Source: Bacteroidales bacterium UBA3764 (lineage in GTDB: Bacteria > Bacteroidota > Bacteroidia > Bacteroidales > UBA932). Taken from it: a stretch of DNA of 7,677 nucleotides. Both the position numbers and the translations under genes were made by a program. Location of the stretch: the NCBI GenBank assembly GCA_002371115.1, contig DFFY01000030.1, positions 1-7,677 on the forward strand. Direction: 5' to 3'. Of the stretch, positions 1-6,880 are shown piece by piece. The notes beneath the pieces are model-generated. The model was not told the origin of the DNA. It saw nothing but the letters and a program-made list of their open reading frames with translations, and did no database searches. Each line of letters begins with the position of its first letter. The stretch's first letter is position 1.

Positions 1-1031
1 AATGTCATGATACCCGGGCCTTCTCCTTTTCCCGGCAGTATCCCGGCCTCCTTTTCCCCGGCAAAACCCAGTATGTAACCCCGGAAGATGAAGCCACGCC
101 GGTTCAGGCGACAGCCGTCCTGGACACCGTCAATCCCTTCACCTGGCGCAAAACCGCGCGGGCCATCCGCGCCTGGAAAGCGGATGTGCTGGTAATGAAG
201 TACTGGATGTCGTGGTTCGCCCCCTCCCTGGGATATGTAGCCCGTCATTGCGGCTGCAAAAGCGTGGTGGTACTGGACAACGTGATTCCCCACGAACCCC
301 ACTGGTTCGACAAGCCGCTCACCCGTTATTTCCTGAAGGGTTGTACCGGATTCGTGAGCATGTCGGAACAAGTGCAGCGGGATTTGCTTTCCCTCCGCCC
401 CAACGCACCCCACATCCTGCTTCCCCACCCCATTTACGCCCATTTCGGGGCTGCACTGCCGCGGGAAGAAGCGGCGCGCAAACTGGGGATAGACCCAAAC
501 CGAAAGACGCTCCTTTTCTTTGGGCTCATCCGGGATTACAAAGGCCTGGACATCCTGTTGGAGGCTTTCCGGGGCCTGCCGGAGGACTATCAGCTGGTCG
601 TTGCCGGAGAGCCGTACGGCTCCTTCGACAAATACCGGACGCAGATTGATTCGCTGCCCGGCAAAGACCGCGTCTTTGTTTTTCCGGACTACATCCGGGA
701 CTCGGAGGTGAAAAATTTCTTCAGTGCGGCAGATGCCGCCGTCCTCCCCTACCGGAGCGCCACCCAGAGCGGCATCAGCGCCATTGCCTGTCACTTCGGC
801 GTGCCCATGATTGTGACGGACGTAGGCGGTCTCAAGGAGACTATCGGCAACCGTGGCACGGGAATTGTGTCTCCCGAAGCCAGTCCGGAAGCCATCCGCA
901 AAGATATTATCCGCTACTTTTCAGACCCTGCCCTGCAGGAACGCTGCAAAAGGGCCATGCAAGAAGAGAAAGACCGGCTCAGCTGGCACCGTTTCTGCGA
1001 TGCGCTGACCACCTTCGCTTCCAGCTTATAA
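1..1031 (+). CDS. Glycosyltransferase family 4 (GT-B fold), 5'-truncated
   Basis: The frame is open from base 3 through the window edge to the TAA at 1029-1031, so 342 residues are visible and the true start lies upstream. The GTG at 186 and ATG at 195 are internal, because the residues before them read as protein, including a SRQYPGLLFPGKTQ stretch that I recall from N-terminal domains of bacterial GT4 enzymes. The C-terminal half has the GT-B nucleotide-sugar domain: FFGLIRDYKGLDILLEAF (about bases 516-569), then GVPMIVTDVGGLKE (about 801-842) and a GTGIVSPEASPEAI segment. Such enzymes move a sugar from a nucleotide-activated donor in the cytoplasm, usually onto a lipid-linked or surface glycan. 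Donor and acceptor cannot be read here. The usual first acid of the EX7E motif is a glutamine (YRSATQSG, Q at 765-767). About 30-40 N-terminal residues are probably missing. The next gene starts 10 bases after the stop, suggesting co-transcription. The family is quite sure, the substrate unknown. Confidence 0.88.
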   Translation, partial: CHDTRAFSFSRQYPGLLFPGKTQYVTPEDEATPVQATAVLDTVNPFTWRKTARAIRAWKADVLVMKYWMSWFAPSLGYVARHCGCKSVVVLDNVIPHEPHWFDKPLTRYFLKGCTGFVSMSEQVQRDLLSLRPNAPHILLPHPIYAHFGAALPREEAARKLGIDPNRKTLLFFGLIRDYKGLDILLEAFRGLPEDYQLVVAGEPYGSFDKYRTQIDSLPGKDRVFVFPDYIRDSEVKNFFSAADAAVLPYRSATQSGISAIACHFGVPMIVTDVGGLKETIGNRGTGIVSPEASPEAIRKDIIRYFSDPALQERCKRAMQEEKDRLSWHRFCDALTTFASSL

Positions 1032-1041
1032 ATGAATTGTC

Positions 1042-2661
1042 ATGAAACGACTGATTACCCTCCTGTCTTCGCTTCTGCTGCTGTGCAGCGCCACGGCCGT
1101 GGCACAGGATTATGTATCTACGCCTGTCACCCTTTCCAAGGAGAAGGTGAAACTGAACGGCAAGGTGTACCTGTCCCATGTGGTGCTGGAACGTCAGACC
1201 CTGTTCGGCATCTCCAAGGCCTATGGCGTAAGCGTGGACGACCTGTACGAAGCCAATCCTTCCCTGCGACAGACCGGCCTGCAGAAAAACGCCATCCTGC
1301 TGGTTCCCTACCGCGAAGCTGCGGAACAACAGGAAGAAAAAACCACGCAGAGCGACGGTTCCTACACGGAGCACTCCGTAAAATGGTACGAGGACATTGA
1401 GGACATTGCCCGGCGCTACGACGTAACGGTGAAGGAAATCATGGAGCTGAACAACCTGAAGAGCAAGAAGTTGAATACCCGTCAGGTGCTGCGCATCCCC
1501 GTGAAGGCGGTGGTGGCGGAAAGCCCTGCCGATTCCCTTGCCGCCCCGCTTGCTCCCGCCGCCACGGCCACCGAGGTCTCCGCTCCCGAGGAAACGGCCG
1601 CGGAGAGCACCCTGCTGGACATCCGCAAGCATGAAGGCGTGGACTTCTCACTGGTGCTGCCCCTGCATGCAGGCGGCCAGACCAGCGAACTGAACATGGA
1701 CTTCTACTCCGGCGTGCTCATGGCCCTGAAAGACCTGGAAGCGGAAGGAGCCCAAGTGCAGGCCCATATCTATGACCTCTCGGCCGGGCTGCCGCCCACC
1801 GAAGCGCTGCTCAACAGCGACTTTGTGCTGGGCCCCGTGGCTTCCCGGGATTTGGAGGCCATTCTGCAGCGGGTGGAGAACCAGGTTCCGGTCATTTCCC
1901 CGCTGGATCAGAAAGCCGCCGTACTTGCTGCTTATTACCATAATTTCATCCAGGTGCCCTGCGCCGCAGACCATCAGTACGAAGACCTGGCCCAATGGGT
2001 GAAAGAGGACACCGGCGAGGAAGACAAAGTATTCCTGATTACGGAAAAAGGCGCCAGTAACTTTACCGCTGCCGTAGCCATCCGCAGCGCCCTGGCCCGC
2101 AAGGACCTGACCTATGACATTCTCAATTACGCCATAGTGGAAGGCCGCGGCATCCCCGCCGTCCTCACGGAAAAGATGGCGCGGGAAGGACGCAACCGCG
2201 TGGTGGTGGCCTCCGAGAGCGAAGCCTTCATGGGCGACGTAGTCCGCAACCTGGGCATCATGCAGGGCAAGGGCTACGACATTGTCCTGTACGCACCCTC
2301 CAAAGTCCGCACCTTCGACACCATTGAAGGCAGCGCCTATCACGACGCGTCCCTCCACATCAGCACCGCTTACTTTGCAGACTACACCGCTCCGGAAGTT
2401 GACCGCTTTGTCAGGGCCTACCGCGCCCTGTTCCGCACGGAGCCGTCCCAGTTCGCCTTCCAGGGATATGACGTCACCCGCTACTTTGTCAAGGCCGTCT
2501 CCCTTCACGGAAACGCTTGGACCGGCCATCTGGCCGACGAAAAGGGAAAGGGCCTGCACACCGATTTCCTGTTTGGGGACGATGAAAACGGCAACCGGTA
2601 TAATAAAGCGGTCCGTCGCATCATTTTCCAGAAAGACTATACCACCTCGCTTGAAGACTAA
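1042..2661 (+). CDS. Secreted LysM protein with type-1 periplasmic-binding fold
   Basis: This 539-residue protein starts at ATG 1042, where a classical signal peptide begins: basic MKR, a leucine-rich core, and a likely cleavage at AVA|QD after residue 21. Two LysM domains follow, at about residues 43-90 (HVVLERQTLFGISKAYGV, then NAILLVPY) and 108-153 (HSVKWYEDIEDIARRYDV, then QVLRIPV). LysM modules bind N-acetylglucosamine-containing glycans, here presumably peptidoglycan in the periplasm. An Ala/Pro/Glu-rich linker (about 154-195) leads to a C-terminal domain of about 340 residues that looks like the type-1 periplasmic-binding fold. Databases often call this architecture 'amino acid ABC transporter substrate-binding protein' in Bacteroidota. 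No permease or ATPase gene is nearby, and the neighbours are envelope and housekeeping genes, so a nutrient-uptake role is doubtful. An LpoA-like role, activating a peptidoglycan synthase, is an alternative I infer only from the shared fold. It lies 10 bases after the glycosyltransferase and 5 bases before trxB. Confidence 0.88.
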   Translation: MKRLITLLSSLLLLCSATAVAQDYVSTPVTLSKEKVKLNGKVYLSHVVLERQTLFGISKAYGVSVDDLYEANPSLRQTGLQKNAILLVPYREAAEQQEEKTTQSDGSYTEHSVKWYEDIEDIARRYDVTVKEIMELNNLKSKKLNTRQVLRIPVKAVVAESPADSLAAPLAPAATATEVSAPEETAAESTLLDIRKHEGVDFSLVLPLHAGGQTSELNMDFYSGVLMALKDLEAEGAQVQAHIYDLSAGLPPTEALLNSDFVLGPVASRDLEAILQRVENQVPVISPLDQKAAVLAAYYHNFIQVPCAADHQYEDLAQWVKEDTGEEDKVFLITEKGASNFTAAVAIRSALARKDLTYDILNYAIVEGRGIPAVLTEKMAREGRNRVVVASESEAFMGDVVRNLGIMQGKGYDIVLYAPSKVRTFDTIEGSAYHDASLHISTAYFADYTAPEVDRFVRAYRALFRTEPSQFAFQGYDVTRYFVKAVSLHGNAWTGHLADEKGKGLHTDFLFGDDENGNRYNKAVRRIIFQKDYTTSLED

Positions 2662-2666
2662 ATTGC

Positions 2667-3596
2667 ATGGAACACGTTAAGACCCTTATTCTGGGCGGAG
2701 GCCCCGCCGGTTTCACGGCCGCCATCTATGCGGCGCGCGCCAACCTCTCCCCGGTTGTATATGAAGGCGTCCAGCCCGGCGGGCAGCTCACCACCACTAC
2801 CATCGTGGAGAATTTCCCCGGATGGCCGGACGGCGTGGATGCCAATACCCTCATGGAAAACCTGCGTCAGCAGGCACGGAATTTCGGAGCCGATGTGCGC
2901 CAGGGAACCGCAACGGCCGTGGAACTGGGCCAGCGGCCCTTCCGCATCACCATCGACGCGGAAAAAGAAATTGAGGCCGATACCCTCATCATCGCCACCG
3001 GTGCCCAGGCCCGTTACCTGGGACTGCCTTCGGAAGAGAAGTACAAAGGAGCGGGCGTGAGCGCCTGCGCCACCTGCGACGGTTTCTTCTACCGCAAGCG
3101 CACCGTGGCAGTGGTAGGCGGCGGCGACACCGCCTGCGAAGAAGCGCTGTACCTGGCCGGCCTGGCCAAAAAAGTTTACATGATTGTGCGCCGCGACGTA
3201 TTCCGCGCCTCCAAAATCATGCAGGAGAAAGTGCTCGCCAAGGACAACATCGAGGTGCTGTGGAACTGCAATACGCAGGAAGTCCTGGGCGACGCCATGG
3301 GAGTTACCGGCGCCCGCCTGCTGCGCAAGGACGGAGAGGTGTTCGATATTGCCATCGACGGATTCTTCCTGGCCATCGGGCACACCCCCGCATCGGCCCT
3401 CTTTGCGCCCTGGCTCAAGCTGGACCAGGCCGGCTACATTGTAACGGAAGGCAAAAGCTCGGAGACCAGCGTTCCCGGTGTGTTCGCCGCCGGCGATGTC
3501 CAGGACCCGCGTTACCGCCAGGCCGTCACCGCCGCCGCTTCCGGCTGCATGGCCGCCCGCGATGCCGAAAAATTCCTCCTGGAGCACGTAAATTAA
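2667..3596 (+). CDS. trxB: Thioredoxin-disulfide reductase (NADPH, FAD)
   Basis: This cytoplasmic flavoenzyme of 309 residues passes electrons from NADPH through FAD and a CxxC pair to oxidised thioredoxin. The length is normal for low-molecular-weight bacterial TrxB. Domains in order: FAD-binding GGGPAG at residues 10-15 with ENFPGWPDG at about 48-56; the inserted NADPH domain carrying the redox pair CATC (C134, C137); the nucleotide motif GGGDTA at 151-156; and RRDVFRA at 175-181, whose R175, R176 and R180 match the residues that bind the 2'-phosphate of NADPH. The usual His before the arginines is Val174. The C-terminal FAD motif FAAGDVQDPRYRQAVTAA is complete. ATG 2667 lies 5 bases after the preceding stop with no Shine-Dalgarno sequence, and bamD starts 6 bases downstream, so it should be co-transcribed with both. 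The catalytic residues needed for activity are visible. Ferredoxin/flavodoxin-NADP reductases share the fold but lack CATC, so TrxB is the secure call. Confidence 0.97.
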   Translation: MEHVKTLILGGGPAGFTAAIYAARANLSPVVYEGVQPGGQLTTTTIVENFPGWPDGVDANTLMENLRQQARNFGADVRQGTATAVELGQRPFRITIDAEKEIEADTLIIATGAQARYLGLPSEEKYKGAGVSACATCDGFFYRKRTVAVVGGGDTACEEALYLAGLAKKVYMIVRRDVFRASKIMQEKVLAKDNIEVLWNCNTQEVLGDAMGVTGARLLRKDGEVFDIAIDGFFLAIGHTPASALFAPWLKLDQAGYIVTEGKSSETSVPGVFAAGDVQDPRYRQAVTAAASGCMAARDAEKFLLEHVN

Positions 3597-3602
3597 CAGA
3601 GC

Positions 3603-4409
3603 ATGAGAAAAGTCACCTATATCGCAGCCCTGGGCGCATTGCTGCTGACGGCCTTTGCCTGCAAATCCCAGTACGAGGTCCTGCTTTCATCCAGCGATGT
3701 CAACGCCAAATACGACGCTGCCATGAATTACTTCCAGAAAAAGAAGTACCAGAAAGCCGCCCAGCTGTTTGAGTCCATGGCCGTACTCACCAACGGCACC
3801 GCCCGGGACGACACGGTCCAGTACTACTGGGGCCTGTCCAATTACCGCAACCGGGACTACTATACGGCCGAATCCAACTTCGCCCGCTTTACGCAGGACT
3901 TTCCCCAGAGCCCTTTTCACGCCGAGGCCCGCTTCTACCGGCTGGACTGCCTGTACCGCGCCACCCTCCGCTGGGAACTGGACCAGACGCCCACCCGCTC
4001 CTGCATGGCGGCCATCATGGAATATATGCGGGAAAATCCGGAAGATGAAGGCCACCTGGAGGCCTGCCGCCGCATGATGGCGGACCTGCAGGACCGCCTG
4101 GACCGCAAGGACTATGAAGCCGGCAAGCAGTATTACCGCATGGAAGACTACCCCGCCGCGCGCACCAAACTGCGGAATGTCCTCAAGACCAACGCAGACA
4201 ACAATTACCGCGAGGACGTCCTGTACTATACGGCCATGGCTTCCTACCACTACGCCCGCCTGAGCGTATGGCAGAAACAGAAGGAACGCTACATGGTGTT
4301 TGTCGATGACTACCTTAATTTTATAGGAGAGTATCCGGAATCGCACTACCGCAAGGAACTGGACGACCACTACAGGCAGGTGCAAAAGATTTTGGAAAAA
4401 AATAATTGA
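3603..4409 (+). CDS. bamD: Outer membrane protein assembly lipoprotein BamD
   Basis: BamD is the lipoprotein partner of BamA in the complex that folds beta-barrel proteins into the outer membrane. The 268-residue product has a lipoprotein signal (MRK, hydrophobic core, TAFAC) with lipidation expected at Cys20. Residues after the Cys (KSQYEV) lack the acidic surface-export signal of Bacteroidota lipoproteins, which fits a periplasm-facing anchor. Helical TPR-like repeats follow: KYDAAMNYFQKKKYQKAAQLFE, then QYYWGLSNYRNRDYYTAESNF, then a FPQSPFHAEARFYRLDCLY segment typical of BamD. The WELDQTPTRSCMAAIMEYM segment matches the third repeat region, where the family usually has a SxxxLDQ(x)T pattern. 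The C-terminal half (about 175-265) continues with helical repeats and a GEYPESHYRKE motif. The start is ATG 3603, 6 bases after trxB. Length and layout are normal for the family. A generic TPR lipoprotein is the only alternative; the position next to rpoZ supports bamD. Confidence 0.92.
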   Translation: MRKVTYIAALGALLLTAFACKSQYEVLLSSSDVNAKYDAAMNYFQKKKYQKAAQLFESMAVLTNGTARDDTVQYYWGLSNYRNRDYYTAESNFARFTQDFPQSPFHAEARFYRLDCLYRATLRWELDQTPTRSCMAAIMEYMRENPEDEGHLEACRRMMADLQDRLDRKDYEAGKQYYRMEDYPAARTKLRNVLKTNADNNYREDVLYYTAMASYHYARLSVWQKQKERYMVFVDDYLNFIGEYPESHYRKELDDHYRQVQKILEKNN

Positions 4410-4413
4410 AACT

Positions 4414-4431
4414 CCCGGCCACAGTGCCGGG
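4414..4431 (+). terminator. Intercistronic GC hairpin between bamD and rpoZ
   Basis: CCCGGC (4414-4419) pairs perfectly with GCCGGG (4426-4431) around a 6-base loop CACAGT. It starts 4 bases after the bamD stop codon and is followed by TATTTAATATAG, an AT-rich tail without a true T run. It could be a weak or partial terminator, an attenuator, or an mRNA-stabilising or processing hairpin in the longest gap of the cluster. I found no convincing Bacteroidota promoter (TTTG then TAnnTTTG) between it and rpoZ, so read-through into rpoZ remains likely. Confidence 0.5.
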
Positions 4432-4460
4432 TATTTAATATAGATAACGAATTATTGAAA

Positions 4461-4805
4461 ATGGATAGCAAGAAGAAAATTCCCGTAAACACGGTAACCC
4501 GTGACATCAAGAACCTGGCCGCCCCTACCGGCAACATCTATGAATCGGTGGTCATCCTGTATAAGCGCGCCAACCAGATTGCCATGGCGGAGAAGAAAGA
4601 ACTCACCAAAAAGCTGGAAGAGTTCCGCAACGACCGCGACACCATGGAAGAAGTGTTTGAGAACAAGGAGCAGATTGAAATCTCCAAATACTACGAGCGC
4701 CAGCCCAAACCGGCCCTGGTAGCCATTTCCGAATTCGAAAACGGAGACCTGTTCTATCGCAAAGCCCAGAACGAGAACCCTATCGACATTAGCAAGGACG
4801 AATAA
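4461..4805 (+). CDS. rpoZ: DNA-directed RNA polymerase omega subunit (RpoZ/Rpb6 family)
   Basis: Omega is the small subunit that binds the beta' subunit and helps assemble or stabilise RNA polymerase. The 114-residue product matches the longer Bacteroidota form: NTVTRDIKNLAAPTGNIYES, then VILYKRANQIAMAEKKEL (the RANQI core of the Rpb6/omega fold), then EEVFENKEQIEISKYYERQP-KP and a short acidic tail ending SKDE. No membrane or signal segment is present. I place the start at ATG 4461. An in-frame TTG at 4455 would add only two residues and is a poorer codon. Upstream is AT-rich (ATTATTGAAA) with no Shine-Dalgarno sequence, as is usual in this phylum. The stop TAA (4803-4805) shares its last A with the recN start (TAATG), which suggests translational coupling. 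Confidence 0.93.
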   Translation: MDSKKKIPVNTVTRDIKNLAAPTGNIYESVVILYKRANQIAMAEKKELTKKLEEFRNDRDTMEEVFENKEQIEISKYYERQPKPALVAISEFENGDLFYRKAQNENPIDISKDE

Positions 4806-6445
4806 TGCTCTACAGTCTCTCCGTCTCCAATTATATTCTCATCGGCTCTCTGGAAACCACGTTTCCGGAGGGTTTGGTTATTATAAGCGGAGAAACCGGA
4901 GCTGGCAAATCCATCCTCCTGGGGGCCCTGTCCCTGGTGCTCGGCGCCAAGGCCGATGCCGGTATGGTGGGGCCGCTGCAGGACCACTGCGTGGTAGAGG
5001 CGGAATTCAGCATGGACGCCCCGGTGCGGGAAATCCTGGAACGGGCAGACCTTCCCTGCGAGGGCGACCGCCTGCTCCTGCGCCGTACCGTTGCCAGTAG
5101 CGGACGCTCACGCTCATTTGCCAATGACGAACCCGTGAGCGTAAGCGTGCTGCAGGAGCTGAGCGCCCACCTGGTGGATATCCACTCCCAGCACCAGACG
5201 CTGCGTCTGCAGGACGAGCGTTTCCGCATGGAAGCACTGGACCTGTGGGCCGGATGCAACCATCTGCGTCAGGACTGCGGACGTGCCTGGAACGCACTGG
5301 CAGAAGGGAAACGCAAGTTGAGCGACCTGGAACAGCGGCTTGCCCAGGCCCGCGACCAGCAGGAATTCAACAGCGCCCGCTGGGAACGGCTGGAAAAAGC
5401 CCATTTACAGGAAGGCGAACTGGAAGCGCTGGAAGCGGAGCAAAAGCAACTGGCGCACGCGGAGGAAATTAAGGAGACGCTCTGCGCTGCAGAGAATCTG
5501 CTGGCACCGGAGAACGGAGAAGCGCTCACCGGACAGCTGCGGGAAGCCGCCAAATGGCTGAACAAAGCCAGCCGCTTCATTCCCTCGCTGGAAACGCTGG
5601 AAGAAAGGCTTACGTCCGCCCGCCTGGAGCTGGACGACATCGCCCAGGAAATAGCCCGTGTGAATGCCGCAACGGAAGCCTCCCCCCGCCGGCTGGAAGA
5701 AGTGGAAGAACGGCTGTCCCTGCTATACAGCCTGATGCAGAAACACGGCGTTGGCAGCGTGACGGAGCTCATTGCCCAACGGGACCAGCTGCAATCCCTG
5801 GTACTGGATGCCACGGGGCTGGAAACAGAGGTGCAGGAGGCCCGGAAAGAAGTGGAAACGCTCCGGGAAGGCCACTTCGCCCTTTGCCATGCCCTGCAGG
5901 AGAAACGGGCCCGCGCGGCCGGCGCTTTCGGCAGTGCCATCGAGGCCCAGCTGCATGGCCTGGACCTGGACCATGCCCTGTTTCAGGTACGTCTGGAGGA
6001 GGCGACGCCGGGCGCAGACGGAAGCGACACCGTCCGTTTCCTCTTCTCGTCCACCGGCCATGCCCCCTCCGACGTGGCCAAGACGGCGTCGGGCGGCGAG
6101 CTTTCCCGCATCATGCTGGGCCTGAAAGCGGTCATGGCCCGTTTTACGCAAATGCCCACGCTGGTTTTTGACGAGATCGACACCGGTGTTTCCGGCAGTA
6201 CGGCCGACAAAATGGGCTCGCTGGTATGCGCCATGGGAAAAGACATGCAGGTGTTTGCCATTACACACCTGCCGCAGGTGGCCGCCAAGGGGAATGCCCA
6301 TTACCTGGTTTCCAAAACGGACGGCGTCACCTCCGTGCGGGCCCTGGACGCCGACGGCCGGGTACAGGAACTGGCCCGGATGCTTTCCGGCGCCCACATT
6401 ACGCCTGAAGCCGTAGCCAATGCCCAAGCCCTTTTAAAACAATAG
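4805..6445 (+). CDS. recN: DNA repair protein RecN (SMC-like ATPase)
   Basis: RecN is a cytoplasmic SMC-like ATPase that acts early in double-strand-break repair and recombination. The 546-residue length is normal. Visible motifs: N-terminal SNYILIGSLE; Walker A GETGAGKS at residues 29-36; LVDIHSQHQTL at 123-133, the RecN Q-loop region; a long charged heptad-like stretch at about 150-370 rich in Glu, Leu, Ala and Arg, which is the predicted antiparallel coiled coil; ABC signature SGGELSR at 429-435; Walker B LVFDEIDTG at 453-461 with D456 and E457; the ITHLPQVAAKG switch (His-loop) segment; and a typical C-terminus MLSGAHITPEAVANAQALL. All ATPase elements are intact. ATG 4805 overlaps the rpoZ stop by one base, and the Fur-family gene starts 3 bases after the TAG stop. 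No LexA-like operator can be seen, since no upstream intergenic space exists. The shared transcript with rpoZ suggests at least basal constitutive expression. Confidence 0.97.
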   Translation: MLYSLSVSNYILIGSLETTFPEGLVIISGETGAGKSILLGALSLVLGAKADAGMVGPLQDHCVVEAEFSMDAPVREILERADLPCEGDRLLLRRTVASSGRSRSFANDEPVSVSVLQELSAHLVDIHSQHQTLRLQDERFRMEALDLWAGCNHLRQDCGRAWNALAEGKRKLSDLEQRLAQARDQQEFNSARWERLEKAHLQEGELEALEAEQKQLAHAEEIKETLCAAENLLAPENGEALTGQLREAAKWLNKASRFIPSLETLEERLTSARLELDDIAQEIARVNAATEASPRRLEEVEERLSLLYSLMQKHGVGSVTELIAQRDQLQSLVLDATGLETEVQEARKEVETLREGHFALCHALQEKRARAAGAFGSAIEAQLHGLDLDHALFQVRLEEATPGADGSDTVRFLFSSTGHAPSDVAKTASGGELSRIMLGLKAVMARFTQMPTLVFDEIDTGVSGSTADKMGSLVCAMGKDMQVFAITHLPQVAAKGNAHYLVSKTDGVTSVRALDADGRVQELARMLSGAHITPEAVANAQALLKQ

Positions 6446-6448
6446 CCC

Positions 6449-6880
6449 ATGATGACCCAGGACGAATTCCGGAGCCACCTCCGCCGACACAAACTCAGAG
6501 CCACGCGGCAACGCATCGCAGTCCATGAAGTGATGATGGACCTGGGCCATGCATCGGCCGACATGGTCAGCGAAGAACTGGCCCGGCGCGGCTCCCACGT
6601 CACAACGGCATCGGTCTATAACATCCTGTCCCAACTGGCGGACTACCGGATTTACAGCCGGCGCATGTCGGCCACCAACAAGATGTTCTTCGACATCAAC
6701 AATACGCACCATATCCACCTGTACGACCGCGAGAATCACACCTACCGGGACCTGGTGGATGACGAACTGCAGAATTTGGTGAACGCCCACCTGAAACGGC
6801 GTCGGTTCAAGGGTTATACTGTAGAAGACATTGACATTCAGTTTGTCGCCCGTCCCACCCGTAAAAACAAAAACGCATGA
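6449..6880 (+). CDS. Fur-family regulator, cysteine-free, PerR/Irr-like metal site
   Basis: The 143-residue protein has the Fur-family layout: an N-terminal winged helix (LRATRQRIAVHEVM, then GHASADMVSEEL, then VTTASVYNILSQL at 51-63, the DNA-recognition region) and a C-terminal dimerisation/metal domain. Aligned without gaps from His34 onward to Bacillus PerR, the regulatory metal ligands H37, D85, H91, H93 and D104 correspond to H34, D82, H88, H90 and D101. The two CxxC pairs that hold structural zinc are absent, and the whole protein contains no cysteine. The FFDINNTHHIHLYD stretch resembles Irr-type members, which also lack CxxC. It probably represses or controls iron, heme or peroxide-stress genes, but target and signal are inference. 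ATG 6449 is followed directly by a second ATG (6452), and either could be the start. It begins 3 bases after recN and overlaps the next gene by 4 bases (ATGA). The family call is secure, the ligand uncertain. Confidence 0.9.
   Translation: MMTQDEFRSHLRRHKLRATRQRIAVHEVMMDLGHASADMVSEELARRGSHVTTASVYNILSQLADYRIYSRRMSATNKMFFDINNTHHIHLYDRENHTYRDLVDDELQNLVNAHLKRRRFKGYTVEDIDIQFVARPTRKNKNA

Noticed and set aside
186..1031. Start of the glycosyltransferase at GTG 186
   Set aside because: The same frame is open back to base 3 and encodes family-like N-terminal sequence, so the gene is cut by the window edge rather than starting here.
1032..1400. 122-codon + strand frame starting ATG 1032 just after the glycosyltransferase stop
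   Set aside because: It overlaps the LysM protein gene in another frame. The 1042 frame begins with a clear signal peptide and LysM domain, while this one has no recognisable feature.
1648..2559. 303-codon - strand frame opposite the LysM protein gene
   Set aside because: Gly/Val/His-rich low-information translation typical of an antisense shadow, entirely inside a convincing + strand gene.
2658..3587. 309-codon open frame on the - strand opposite trxB
   Set aside because: It mirrors trxB almost end to end. GC-rich third codon positions leave the antisense frame without stops, the translation has no recognisable motif, and trxB is beyond doubt.
4455..4460. TTG 4455 as rpoZ start
   Set aside because: It would add only two residues before ATG 4461, which is the better codon and gives the expected N-terminus.
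5269..5940. 223-codon - strand frame opposite recN
   Set aside because: Its serine/arginine-rich composition is the antisense image of Glu/Leu/Ala-rich coiled-coil codons in recN.
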